From NCBI RefSeq assembly GCF_964355755.1, contig NC_092679.1:24428432-24492431 (forward strand): 64,000 nucleotides of DNA, written 5' to 3'. Each line of letters begins with the position of its first letter. Position 1 is the first letter of the stretch. The translations under genes were made by a program, and so were the position numbers. A model generated the notes under the pieces. The model had not been told where the DNA came from, ran no database searches, and was given only the letters and a program-made list of their open reading frames with translations. Source of the stretch: Antedon mediterranea. Its lineage: Eukaryota; Echinodermata; Crinoidea; Comatulida; Antedonidae. This document shows positions 35,101-44,869 of this stretch, in pieces.

Positions 35101-38100
35101 CACAAACCTGGGAGGTCAACAGCGGCGTTTTGTATGTGTGTGCGTTGGGAGGTTTTTTAGATAATGTGAAAGGCAAACAAAACAACTCTTTATAATTCAC
35201 ACATTTATTTATCACTTTTTTATTATTTATTTTTACTGTTTTATGTATGTAACTGTTTTTATGAGCTCTGTATGTTAAGTATTTTAATTTGCCAATGCCA
35301 AAGAAAAATTCGAAAATTTATTGGACGAATAAATATAAATCTTATCTATCTTATAAATTCACAAAATATGTCGAGAACTTCTTTATAAGGCTTTTTTATT
35401 ATTATTTTGTGCATGCTCAATATATCATTGTAATCGTATTCGTCAAGTGAGTTATAATCTCTTTCTTGGTATTACCGCAGATATGATGATGTGTATATGC
35501 ATTCATAGTTTTTATCATACTTTTTATTTTTAATTTCAGGGTCAATCGAAGTTCCAGGTAAAATGTTTATTGCCATTTGTAGCTTTAGTGGCTAACTAAC
35601 TTTAACAAAACCCACCTCTAAATAGCAATACTAATACTTCCCCTTATCAGTCTCTGTCTTTTAAATGAGTCTGCTTCAAACCAGAATACATAATATTGTT
35701 TATCTGGACAAACATAGTAGAACACCTATGACCCTAACAACATATTCATTCGTTTGCTTCACGGAGTTGTAATTAGGTCCTTTGAATGTAAGGTGTGCTT
35801 CTCCTACAGTATAGTAATTAAAGTAATGTGACAGCCTTTCTTAATGGAGAGTGCTACCTCTTTAGGCTATTTTAAATAATAATGCACAATAAAGAAATAA
35901 ATTAAAAGATATGCCTAATAACTTACCAGTTCGTTATGCCTATATCCATTATTATGTTTAGTAATTTCTTGTAGTAATCTTAATACTTATTAAAAAATCT
36001 TAAAATGTTATTTGTAGCTATTGGTGGATGTGACGATAAAGAGGATTATTACTTTGGCTCTATCCAGTCTGAAAACTACCCAGGACCATATGAAAGAAAC
36101 ACCAACTGCCAATGGCAAATCGATGTATGCTTATACTAGTTGGCTCATTTGATTCACATTAATGTATTATGCAACTTGTGGCTGCCTAACATTTTGGTTT
36201 TTTTTAATTTGTATAATCTATTGTGTGGGCTAGGTGGACATACGGCGTGCCATAACTATATACAGTAATTGGGGGGAAAAGACGTAAAACGTAAAAAGAA
36301 ACAATTACTATAGAGAGCTTTTGGCTAACAGTAGTCTGGTTGAATAAAAAATGTGAACAAGGAAATTATATATTTTAAAAATCTGTGAGGGTATTTTGTC
36401 TATTTAATGGTTGTTACGTCAACATTATACTTAATAATACCCTCACACAAACACACATGACTAAAACATTAAAATTAAAAATAGTTTTATTAATTTATCT
36501 GATAGAAATAAACAAAAAAATAATTTTCTTAACAGGTACCAGATGGTCATTTTGCATACATGTGGTTTGAACGAACTGTGGACATTGAGGCATACATTTC
36601 TAACCAGATATATTGTTATGACTATATAACAATTAAAACATTTAAAAGAAATTTTATAAATATTCGTGTTTCGGTTGAAAACCAGTAAGTATTACTAAAC
36701 AATGTTGTTTTTGATCATCAAAATTAAAATGTAAACATTTTGTTTTCTTGATGTTAATTAACTAAGTCACAAGGTTCATTAAATTTAAGAAACTAATACA
36801 AAATAATATACTAATTAACTTTAATTATTTAATACAATATAATAGTTCTGCACTACTTTGTGCACATCACATTTTTTGTCACACAAAGTTTGATGGTGTA
36901 GATTACATAGAGCTTTAGATTACATTAGTACTATCTACCCAATAGTACTCTCTACTCATTAGTACTATCGACCCATTAGTACTATCTACCCATTAGTACT
37001 CTCTACCTATTAGTACTCTCTACCTATTAGTACTATCTACCCATTAGTACTATCTACCCATTAGTACTCTCTACCCATTAGTACTATCGACCCATTAGTA
37101 CTATCTACCCATTAGTACTATCTACCCATTAGTACTATCTACCCATTACTGAACATGTAATATTCACATGTTTCTATTAATTTTTTTGTTATTGTTGTTA
37201 AATATAATGCTTTACAACACACTTAATACGTCTAATACGTTTACAAAATTAAACTTTCATTTTTCGTTTACACAATTCGTTGCACGCAATGATTGAATAA
37301 TTTCGTATACAGTTTTAAGTAGTGGTTTATGTAAAAAAATGAGATTAACGTTTTTAAACTTTCTCTCAGCTACTGTGCACAACAACTGCCTGAAGATATT
37401 TCCACCAATGATGACATCATCATATATTTTACATCAGATGATACGTACCAATGGACGGGTTTCTCACTTAAATATAAAGTGCAACCTACTGAACCTCCAG
37501 GTAATAATGGGGGACGACTGTAATATGATAATTAGAAAGAAACTAATAGAATTGGAATTTTGATTCATTTTTTTTAAGACACAACTTAGATTATATTACA
37601 ACAATTAACTTTGCCAATTTGAATTTTAAGTTGCAAAATCTACAAACATAACATTTATAACATAATTTAACAGGTTTTTTAAACTTAAATATAAAGGAAT
37701 TAATATTGGAAAACTCCCAGATCTTGGTCTATTGACTTTTCTCATTTAGATAGAACCTCTAGATTCTTGTGATTTCATGTTAAATATTATTATTTACTTT
37801 AGCGTGGGACTCTTGGTCCGACTGGAGTGAGTGCAGTGCTACTTGTGGGTCTGGGTATAAGACACGTCATCGAGCTTGCTCAACATCCGATTGCATCGGT
37901 CACTCTACACAGGATTTATCATGTGACCTCAACAAATGCACAAATGGTAAATAGAAATTAATTATTCCAATTAATTATTCCAATTAACTAGAATCATTTA
38001 TTTGCAAAAATGGTTTCTTCTTTCTTTCGTTTTTCTTTCTTTTTTTTTTTTTGTTTTTTTTTTTTTTCTGTATTCTTTTTTTTTCTGTCTTCTTTTATTT

Positions 38101-39685
38101 TTTTCTTTCTGTCTTTCTTTTTTTTTTTTTTCTTTCTGTCTTTCTTTTTTTTTTTTTGTCTTTCTTCTTTTTTCTTCTTTTTTTTATGTTTTTGTTAAAT
38201 ATCCCGTTTTAATATCAGTAATATTTATTTTGACCGAAAATTAGATCGAAAAAAAAACATTTATCTGAAAAAGCTTAAAGCAAAAAATAGTCAAATTGAC
38301 TGTAAGTGAATGGGTTTTTGGTTGAATTTATTCGTTTATTTTGTCTTTTATAAGGGAAAAGATGGTGTTTTTTTTTTTCTACCGGAGTGATTAGCTTTAT
38401 TAAAACTGCCAAGTGGCCTATTCAAAGTCTTTTTTAATTAATCTTCATTTTTCATGTTTTTGGTAATATTTATTAGAGACACGTATTCTATTGAAATAAT
38501 TATTATTTTTTATTATCATTAACAGGATGTGAGCCTGGAATGGGGCATACATTAATTGAAGGCGTTGGTCAAATTCTGTCACCCGGCTATCCTTTCCAGT
38601 ATCCAAAGTCGTATTTTATTAGTAGATCGTCACCATGTAGCGTGACCGTTGATGTGCCAGTTGGAAAGTCAGTCACGTTCTATTTCGATGACTTAGACCT
38701 GACGTCCTCAACATTCTGCTTTTTCGATTATTTGGAGTTTAGTTCACCAGACAAAAAGTAAGTTTTCGTTAATCCATGGATACATGAGAGAGAAGGATTT
38801 GTATCGATGGTAGTCTGGGTTCTAGACGGAGTTTTGACTTAATATTAGTTTAAATATGTTCGGACATATGGCGTTTCATACGTGTACTACTAGAGCTTGT
38901 ATTTCAGACAAACATCGACGAAAAGCCTCGAAATAACTACAGACTTGGGGCAAGTCCTAAAATCGATGGTAATTTGAGGCAATTTATTCTGCAAGCCTAT
39001 GTTAAAGCACTACTGCCGATCAAACAAACACGGTATATCAAATCATCTCTTCCCGTGGCCCTCTTATTATATTGGAATTTGCGAATGGCGTCGTGAGGTA
39101 CCAAAAAAAATTGTCAATGAACAATTTTCAATTTAATTCAACTTTAGTCTCCAGCCTATTAAATAATCTTTTTGATCATGATGTATTTACTTGTGCAGTG
39201 GTCTATCAGTCTTTAAGTCTTTTAATACAATGGCTACACCGTGAGTTTGTCTTGAATCTCTCTAATTTATATAAATTGTATTATTGTAGTAGACCTACCT
39301 GGTGATTGGTTATTGTTTCTGTCATATTCTACGTAACGAAAAATCACCGGGCTAAACAAATTCTTGTTCGGAGATGTCAGCTTAACTGCGCATGCGCAGC
39401 TAAGATGACGTCTATGTAACATTGTTGGCGTGTTAGCTACAAGAGACGTTCATTCTCATATTTATACAAATCCTTCTCTCGTATTTATCCACATTAATTA
39501 TCAAAGATTCATCAGTAATTTTTCAACATTTTTATAATTGTAGGTACATTTTGTGCGGTAATGACAAATCTGTACAGGTGCCCACCTTTACTAAAGGACC
39601 GGTTGAGGTGATATTTAGAACTGATAGTGCTTTGCTGTACAATACCTTTAGCCGAGGATTTGACATGAAATATATTTTCAACTGA
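25983..39685 (+). CDS. Gene 2: secreted astacin metalloprotease with six HYR domains
   Basis: Coding exons: 25983-26102, 26730-26904, 27014-27143, 27444-27513, 27992-28189, 28348-28486, 29027-29158, 29580-29677, 29808-29935, 30267-30388, 30838-31074, 31541-31603, 31835-32077, 32358-32600, 32858-33100, 33281-33523, 34011-34259, 35540-35557, 36018-36124, 36536-36684, 37370-37500, 37803-37946, 38526-38757, 39544-39685. Joined length 3756 nt, 1251 residues plus TGA. Order: signal, propeptide, astacin, EGF, CUB, HYR x6, CUB, TSP1, CUB. Zinc site HEIGHTLGLLHEQTRTNRD and Met-turn SIMHYS are intact. Family knowledge: secreted zinc endopeptidase; HYR modules have an immunoglobulin-like fold and are linked to adhesion (sea-urchin hyalin). 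The HYR block in an astacin is the notable feature. No transmembrane segment. Confidence 0.92.
26730..28486 (+). CDS. Gene 2 exons 2-6: propeptide and astacin domain
   Basis: Exons of 175, 130, 70, 198 and 139 nt. The propeptide has EEGVDMLLTDEQ where gene 1 has FEGDMKMTSDQ. The Asp is kept but the FxG context is changed. RVKR precedes the mature start (WPNSHVVFEI). Structural Cys are kept: TCITF, GCYSYVG, SGCSH, YSCM. Zinc helix at the start of the 198-nt exon, Met-turn SIMHYS near its end. Intron 3 (27144-27443) holds a MITE and intron 4 (27514-27991) a SINE. Confidence 0.92.
27158..27362. mobile_element. MITE in gene 2 intron
   Basis: Inverted ends AAGCGTGGTTCCCACTA and its inverse ATAGTGGGAACCACGCTT, about 200 bases apart. 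The inner parts are ACGTAACGCA/TGCGTTACGT-rich and also roughly inverted. No coding capacity. Confidence 0.8.
27825..27960 (-). mobile_element. tRNA-derived SINE, second family
   Basis: On the minus strand: tRNA-like head with B box GTGGGTTCGAATCC (plus-strand 27902-27915), preceded by TGAGTGGCGCATG, and followed by a body containing CCCTGGGCAAGACACTTTTA, a phrase common in marine-animal SINEs. Located in a gene 2 intron, antisense. Distinct from the family at 5984 and 40045. Confidence 0.7.
29027..29158 (+). CDS. Gene 2 exon 7: EGF-like module
   Basis: 132-nt phase 1-1 exon with six Cys (HCSEAELDQPC, YCTCECPEGLEGPYC). Equivalent in place and phase to the EGF exons of genes 1 and 3. Confidence 0.9.
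29580..30388 (+). CDS. Gene 2 exons 8-10: CUB domain 1
   Basis: Three exons of 98, 128 and 122 nt: DCGGHFTEDNGEITSPNYPS, then CYWDQLLIRHDSP, then FCGDTL...VNLYSDD...GFRATYTF. Four Cys and the acidic residues of the calcium-binding CUB type (E, D, D) are visible. Very similar to CUB1 of gene 3. Confidence 0.9.
30838..34259 (+). CDS. Gene 2 exons 11-17: six HYR (hyalin repeat) domains
   Basis: HYR exons 30838-31074 (237 nt), 31835-32077, 32358-32600, 32858-33100, 33281-33523 (243 nt each) and 34011-34259 (249 nt). All are phase 1-1, one domain per exon. Each shows a TC near the start, TCxPPSGS/TCQPPPS in the middle, FxVGTTxVxC and a final CxFDVxV. A small 63-nt exon (31541-31603, VTYSPDKLVSTDD...) links HYR1 and HYR2 and is less certain. 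HYR2/HYR5 share DNEAPxLTC and TDNSGE, HYR3/HYR4 share VDYxPxLTC and CQPPPS, which records the order of duplication. Confidence 0.92.
31320..31515. mobile_element. MITE-like repeat
   Basis: Shares AAAATTTGATCGAAAAAAAA and a later block ending TGGCCTATTCAAAGT with 38225-38440, and the first words with 41440-41640. Ends immediately before the small exon at 31541. Family membership inferred from these shared words only. Confidence 0.5.
34350..35160. repeat. 44-bp minisatellite, about 18 units
   Basis: Unit AACCTGGGAGGTCAACAGCG + GCGTTTTGTATGTGTATGCG + CACA. Units differ almost only at one site (GTATG or GTGTG). Because 44 is not a multiple of 3 and the unit lacks stops on the plus strand, all three plus frames stay open for 266-280 codons; these are not genes. 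It lies in the intron after HYR6. Confidence 0.97.
35540..37500 (+). CDS. Gene 2 exons 18-21: microexon and CUB domain 2
   Basis: An 18-nt exon (35540-35557, GSIEVP) is bounded by TTTCAG and GTAAA and preserves phase. Then CUB exons 36018-36124 (IGGCDDKEDYYFGSIQSENY), 36536-36684 (CYDYITIK) and 37370-37500 (HYCAQQLPEDIST...YFTSDDTYQWTGFSLKY). Equivalent to gene 3 CUB2 (IGGC, SENYP, LPEDIS shared). The microexon is the least certain part. Confidence 0.82.
36915..37150. repeat. 17-bp minisatellite
   Basis: About 13 units of ATTAGTACTATCTACCC with CT/AT and G/C variants, in the intron between the second and third CUB2 exons. Confidence 0.95.
37803..37946 (+). CDS. Gene 2 exon 22: TSP1 repeat
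   Basis: 144-nt phase 1-1 exon: WDSWSDWSECSATCGSGYKT, then RAC, DC, SC, C (six Cys). Has the WxxWxxW motif used for C-mannosylation and glycan binding in this family. Near relative of gene 3 TSP1-6. Confidence 0.93.
38025..38190. repeat. Polypyrimidine TTTC/T tract
   Basis: About 165 bases almost purely C and T, mostly TTTCT runs. Open frames across it (rich in F and S) are low-complexity and not coding. Confidence 0.95.
38225..38440. mobile_element. MITE-like repeat
   Basis: Same family as 31320-31515: TTAGATCGAAAAAAAAACA at the left, TAGCTTTATTAAA...GTGGCCTATTCAAAGTC at the right. Confidence 0.5.
38526..39685 (+). CDS. Gene 2 exons 23-24: CUB domain 3 and stop
   Basis: Exons 38526-38757 (GCEPGMGHTL..., GYPFQYPKSYF, CSVTVDVPVGKSVTFYFDDL, FCFFDYLEF) and 39544-39685 (YILCGNDKSV...FDMKYIFN then TGA at 39683). 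All four CUB cysteines are present. A donor-like ATG|GTAAGA just after the stop and an acceptor at 40252/40253 suggest a spliced 3' UTR. Confidence 0.88.
38768..39497. mobile_element. MITE-like element in the last gene 2 intron
   Basis: Inverted ends GAGAGAAGGATTTGTAT (left, about 38790) and its inverse ATACAAATCCTTCTCTC (right, about 39465). An internal palindrome around GCGCATGCGC lies near 39390. No coding capacity. Confidence 0.55.
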
Positions 39686-40044
39686 TGGTAAGATATATCG
39701 TGTAATGAAATAGTTACATACTGAGGTGCGCGAATCGAAAGCATTTACTAATGCGCATGCGTATTTTCATGTACTTTTTGTGACGTGAAAAATGCACAAC
39801 CAATCATAACTCAAGAATGTTCGATTCGTGCGAATATGTTCGCTTATAAACAAAACAGGATTTAATAAGATAATGTAAATATATTCAATAACTAATAGCC
39901 TTAAATTGTTAAATAATGGTATTTATTTTAATATGACAAGTTGCTAATATAATGGTTATTCTACTTAGGATGTTTGAATTTAATATCACTTCATCACAAT
40001 AAGGACATTCAATCATGTATATTATGTGTATTATAGTAATGATA

Positions 40045-40197
40045 GCCCTAGTGGTCTAATGGTTACGACATCTGTATATGAAGCAGAAGGTTCCGGGTTC
40101 GAATCTCGGTTGGGCGACTTCTCATTCTCACAGATTTCCTCATCTTTATCGTTTCAAATTAATTGATTAAATATCAGTATATCACCGGGTGGTTTAA
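40045..40197 (+). mobile_element. tRNA-derived SINE, copy 2
   Basis: Plus-strand copy of the family at 5984-6139: head GCCCTAGTGGTCTAATGGTT, T-arm GTTCGAATC, body CTCACAGATTTCCTCATCTT, end ATCACCGGGTGGTTTA. Sits in the inferred 3' UTR intron of gene 2. Confidence 0.85.
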
Positions 40198-40252
40198 AAT
40201 GTATTCTGTGCATGTGATGTTTATAGTAATGTTAAATGTATTTTCTTTACAG

Positions 40253-40556
40253 TGTGTCTACGTCAGCATTCAACATGTATGAATGTGAAGACAACACTAA
40301 TTGAAACAAGTCAACTAGTTTTAAATAGCAACATTCAAACAAGTCAACTAGTTTTAAATAGCACCATTCAATTTATTTATTAGAATGTAAAACGAATAGT
40401 TAATTTCATTTAGGTATAATTTTATTTTTAGTTAGAGAATAATTCGTGATTTTAGGCATTGAAATTAGACGGTTATTGTATCAATTTAAATTTAAATGAA
40501 TTAACACAATAGCAATTACATTTTTTAGATTTTTATTATTTATTCAGTAAAATAAA
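40253..40556 (+). promoter_or_regulatory. Gene 2 probable 3' UTR exon and poly(A) signal
   Basis: Acceptor TTCTTTACAG at 40252, then non-coding sequence with an AATAAA at 40551-40556. Contains an exact tandem repeat of ACAAGTCAACTAGTTTTAAA. Assignment as 3' UTR is inference from splice sites only. Confidence 0.35.
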
Positions 40557-41271
40557 ATACATGATGCTGTCATATCACAACCATATTTAGGCATGGCACT
40601 ACCATATTTAGGCATATCGGTACCATATTTGGGCAAGGGAAAGAAGAACGCGTTACTAGAAAAGTACAAAATCGCCTGTCACCATTATGCCTACTTGGTG
40701 AGGATAAGGGAGTAAGGTTAATTATTTGAAATGGTATACATTTCAAATATTGGAATTGTAGGAGGAGATAATGTCACATATAGAGAAACTCTTACAGAAA
40801 GGCATTTCATCATACTCATTAGTCCAATCCCATCATTTCGCTCAAATCGTTTTTCATTATTTATAGCGTGTGATACATGTTTGTCGGTTCTCATTTAATT
40901 AATAATAAATATCTAATTGCACTATTATATTATTTACTTGTTTTCAGTGTTATCTGTTATCGTTATGTCAACATTTCGTGACAATTCACCAATTTCATTT
41001 CAACATAAATTGTTTACATTTTAAAACAAATTTTGTTAACATATTATTATGTTGTCATAATATACCTCTTAATTAAATCAGTCTGATGGTTAATTAAAGC
41101 TGTGTTATTAGGCTTACATTTCGATGAAATAAACAGTTCAAATATTACACTCTTTGTAACTATTTCATTTCATACTGTGCCATATATTTTACTTGTCATT
41201 TCAACTGTTATTTCTATCTTTATACATTACACTTTTCATTGTCATTGTTTATTCATCTGTTATTATCATTA

Positions 41272-41375
41272 ACAAGGCCATATACATGGCTGCAGTCGCA
41301 TGCTCAAGTTAGTGTTTACCGACCAACCGACCGACATAGTGAGCTGTAGAGTCGCGTTGCACGCACGCGACTTAT
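41272..41375. mobile_element. Short copy of the GACC-rich repeat family
   Basis: Starts AACAAGGCC and ends CCGACCGACATAGTGAGCTG...GCACGCGACTTATAATAA, matching the two ends of the insertion at 23679-24472 with the middle deleted. Confidence 0.65.
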
Positions 41376-41389
41376 AATAACTATTATTA

Positions 41390-41640
41390 AAGATACACTG
41401 TTCCCCTGAAACGTTTTTTTTAATGTCTCATAATAGTTATTCACTTTGAAAAAAATTGGATCGAAAAAAACAGTTAGGAATTATACTGAAAAAACAGTAA
41501 TTTAATACAGAAATATTCAAATGTTCTGTCAGACAAAGGCGGTTTGATTGGATTTAACAGTTTATTTTATCTTTATAAGTAAAAACATTATTTTGGCGGT
41601 TTTTTTCAACGGAGTTATCAAAACCTCTTGTCTTCATTTG
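41390..41640. mobile_element. MITE-like repeat
   Basis: TTAAAGATACACTGTTCCCC at the left is similar to the terminal repeat of the element at 47322-47882. Shares TTGGATCGAAAAAAACAG-type words with 31320 and 38225. Confidence 0.45.
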
Positions 41641-41717
41641 TTTAACTGATTTTTCTGTACCAAATATGTTTTAGAGCAACAGCTAATCAGAAACAGAACA
41701 GTTTTAGGTTTTTTTCG

Positions 41718-41845
41718 GATTATAATAATAATAATAATAATAACAGGATTTTTATAGCGCACATACCACTCAAGAGTGCTCAAGGCGCATAGGCGGATTA
41801 CGTATGTTTTAGTGGCACATACGCGAGGTTTTGAATGGTACATGA
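41718..41845 (-). mobile_element. L2-type LINE/SINE 3' tail
   Basis: Minus strand reads GCGCCTTGAGCAC...GTATGTGCGCTATAAAAATC followed by an ATT microsatellite, the same kind of 3' end as the LINE at 20250. Confidence 0.6.
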
Positions 41846-42363
41846 TTTGATATCACAGTAAATACCTAGAACCTGAATGTCTTTTGTAAATGAATAAATT
41901 CGCTTATTGGAAAACATGCTTAAATGATTTCATGGCAAATACATACTAGTAAAGTAATTCCTTTTAAGAATGTCGTTAAAAATTAATCATAATTAAAAAA
42001 CTTTACTAAACTTTACCTACTTCTTTTTTCAGCAATTATGATACGAACTGCAAACTTTACTTTACAATTTAATATTTCCAATAACAAGTTTTTCAATAAT
42101 AACATATCAAGTTACATTACTCTTCACGCTACCTACATTTTGCAAATCACCAATATATTAGTTGCATTCCTATATCACATTAGATATTTAAACATATCAA
42201 TACAATTTTAATTAAAGTTACAGTATTTCAAATACATATGCTCCTAATTAAAAGGGAAATACAATGATAAGTAAATATTTAATATTGCATGTACATATCC
42301 TATTAAGTGTTTATAATATTATAGTTTAACCTAATTTAATCATACCTTAATTAATACTGAGAA

Positions 42364-42373
42364 TATATAAAAA
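42364..42373 (+). promoter_or_regulatory. Gene 3 TATA box
   Basis: TATATAAAAA, 34 bases before the start codon, so transcription should begin about 42394-42398, giving a 5' leader of only about 10 bases, unless an upstream leader exon also exists. Confidence 0.6.
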
Positions 42374-42406
42374 GGAGGATTTTCAGTGGTAAGTCACACA
42401 CTCATC

Positions 42407-44191
42407 ATGAAGACTATTTGGTGTTTTCTTCTGCTGGCCCTGGCCGTCGGTTTGGAAGCCCGTCCTATGGAAAAACCGAGGAGAAAACATGAGGTAAGAC
42501 TTATTTAATCCACTTTTAAATATTCTATCGTTTTGTTTTGTGCTTTAAAAAAAATACAATTTATTTATTTAAATAAAAATTACCTTATCAGAGTAGCATT
42601 TCAATTACGCGCCGTACGACGAAGTAAAATAAGAATATAGACATTTAATCGTATGAGATTGTGTATAAAATACACGTATATTTGCATATATTTTAATGGA
42701 CTAAAAACAAAAAAAAATCTATTGCATAAAACCTTTAAGAAATATTCTTCAACTAATTGTTTTTAATAGTAAATCTAAATCATTATTTTCGGTAGGCCTT
42801 ATTTACTATTATCATTCCATATCTCAACAAACTCTATGATGAGTTTAAATTAATTTATGAGGAACTGGTTTAAAGTAAACTTTTAAATGATAGCATTATC
42901 GTTAAAAGTGTGGAAAGTAATAAATAAAGATACGTTTGGAATAAATAATCATTCGTTAGAAACTACATGTTGTACTAAAAAAATGATAGATGGAGTAGGA
43001 GATTGATCTTGATTAATGATGATGCGGTTGGAAGTTACGGTCGATAGAAATTCGTCGATGACCTGGCTATTGAGGAACTGAAGTTAAATTCTTACAATTA
43101 TACTTAGATATCAGTGGTGTACTGAACTTGATATGGCTCCTAAACCTGTCAAATTGCAAATTCCAAATTTTGTTTCTTCGAAACAATCTTTTGATGCTTA
43201 ATTTTAATACTCTTAATGAAATTGGTCTAGATAACGTACAGCATATTAAGCTATTATATTCAGAATTATTTAAAGTGGTATCTGCATGTCTCAGATATTG
43301 TTACTAAATCTTCTAAAAGATTATTTTAACCTAATGTTCTAAAGAAGGTTATTGTAATTACCTTAAAACACCTTAAGGTAATAACAGACATTGCATTGTC
43401 TGTTACTGGTTTACCCACTCTTGTTGAGAGAAGAAACAAACTGGTGTTGTCTTTCGGGGAAGGCTTATTAAAATCCGAGCTGTTTAGAGAAATACTTCCC
43501 CCTCTTCATAAGCCAGCTCGGTCTCTCAGATTCAACCGCTTTCTAGAAGTACCTCATTGTAAAACCAGCAGACTTAGGTCATCTCCAGTTCCCACCATGG
43601 TGGATATAATTAATAGGCACCACTAGCTCGTTTTTAGATATGTAATAAGTGAATGTTTTAAGGTTTTTTATTCATGTATGTTTTATAATTTTATGGTACG
43701 ATATCTAATTTTAATTAGATGTTTCTATTTTTATGGCAATTTTAACTAATTTTTTATTATTTTGTAATACATTTCATTTCAGTCCTTGACTGTCGTTTTG
43801 TAATATATTTTTATATACCGAATAAATAAAAATAAAAATAAATAAAACAAATGTTTTACACAGAATAATTGTTAATACAAATAAAATAATATGGGAAATT
43901 ATTATTGATAATTTAGGAAGAGTGGTAAAAATAAAATATATTTGTATGATGGCAATGTTTTATAATATAAAAAATTAGAAAGCTTACCCTTATTTATGTA
44001 TTTATTCAATTGTGTATATTCAATGTTTAGGGGCTGGATGATTTGAATACTTCATACATGATAAATCCTATGTTTGTTTATGTTTAGCACGTGTAGGCCT
44101 ATGGTTTATTTTTTTGTAACAAAAAGTAAAAAGAAAGGTAGGTCTAGGCCTATTGGACCTTTTTTTAGATATTGGCGTCACGTATCAATAC

Positions 44192-44232
<41 letters not shown>

Positions 44233-44869
44233 ATTTCTAATACTGCTAATTCTTCAGCAAGCTCACTTAGAATTCTAGATACTTACATCTTAGACTGTCT
44301 GTCTGGTACTGAAAGTTTTAAATGGATTTGTATTTGTCAGGAGTTATCCACAGTGAATTTACTGACAGTTGGTCCCCATGGGGGAACATATTACGACTTA
44401 TCGGGATACTATTATATCGCCATACATTATTATTATTTATTATTAAATATTATTATTTCCTTTATATTTCATATTCAGATTGATATCATATATATTGTAT
44501 TCAAATTGATATCATATATATTGTATTCAAATTGATATCATATAATTATATTGTATTCAAAATGTTATTATTATGTTCTATTTTGTAAATAGATAACAAT
44601 GTAACAAAACATTTGTTGCTTCACTAGTTGGTTGATTTGGTTGATGATTAGTAAAACTATTTCTCCTTATTTAATACAGTCAAAGGCAAAATTCAATGAA
44701 ATCAACGTTAATGAATATGTTAATGATATGATAATCAGTGAAGAACAGCAACAAATTATCGATGGAATAAAGACTAGTGGTAGATCAAGGCGCACTGCCT
44801 ACAGCGGTCCAGCAACGTGGCCTGACGGAATCGTAACGTGGCAATATAAACCTGACGACAACACAATTG
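42407..44869 (+). CDS. Gene 3 exons 1-2: signal peptide and propeptide
   Basis: Exon 1 (29 codons) MKTIWCFLLLALAVGLEARP, a clear signal peptide. Exon 2 (190 nt) has NEYVNDMIISEEQ at the place of the FxGD motif (Asp kept, aromatic and Gly lost), RSRR cleavage site, then WPDGIVTWQY. The 2.2-kb intron between them holds a LINE fragment and simple repeats. Confidence 0.88.

Larger units (their letters stand above)
40560..42360. other. Intergenic region between genes 2 and 3
   Basis: AT-rich, no gene seen. Contains a short relative of the GACC repeat family (41272-41375), a MITE-like block (41390-41640) and a LINE tail (41718-41845). Confidence 0.55.

Noticed and set aside
34322-35195. Three overlapping plus-strand open frames of 266-280 codons
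   Set aside because: They are the three frames of a stop-free 44-bp minisatellite inside a gene 2 intron.
36915-37150. CRISPR-like regularly spaced repeat
   Set aside because: Contiguous 17-bp minisatellite without spacers in a eukaryotic intron.
38002-38244. Phe/Ser-rich plus-strand frames resembling membrane peptides
   Set aside because: Low-complexity polypyrimidine tract.
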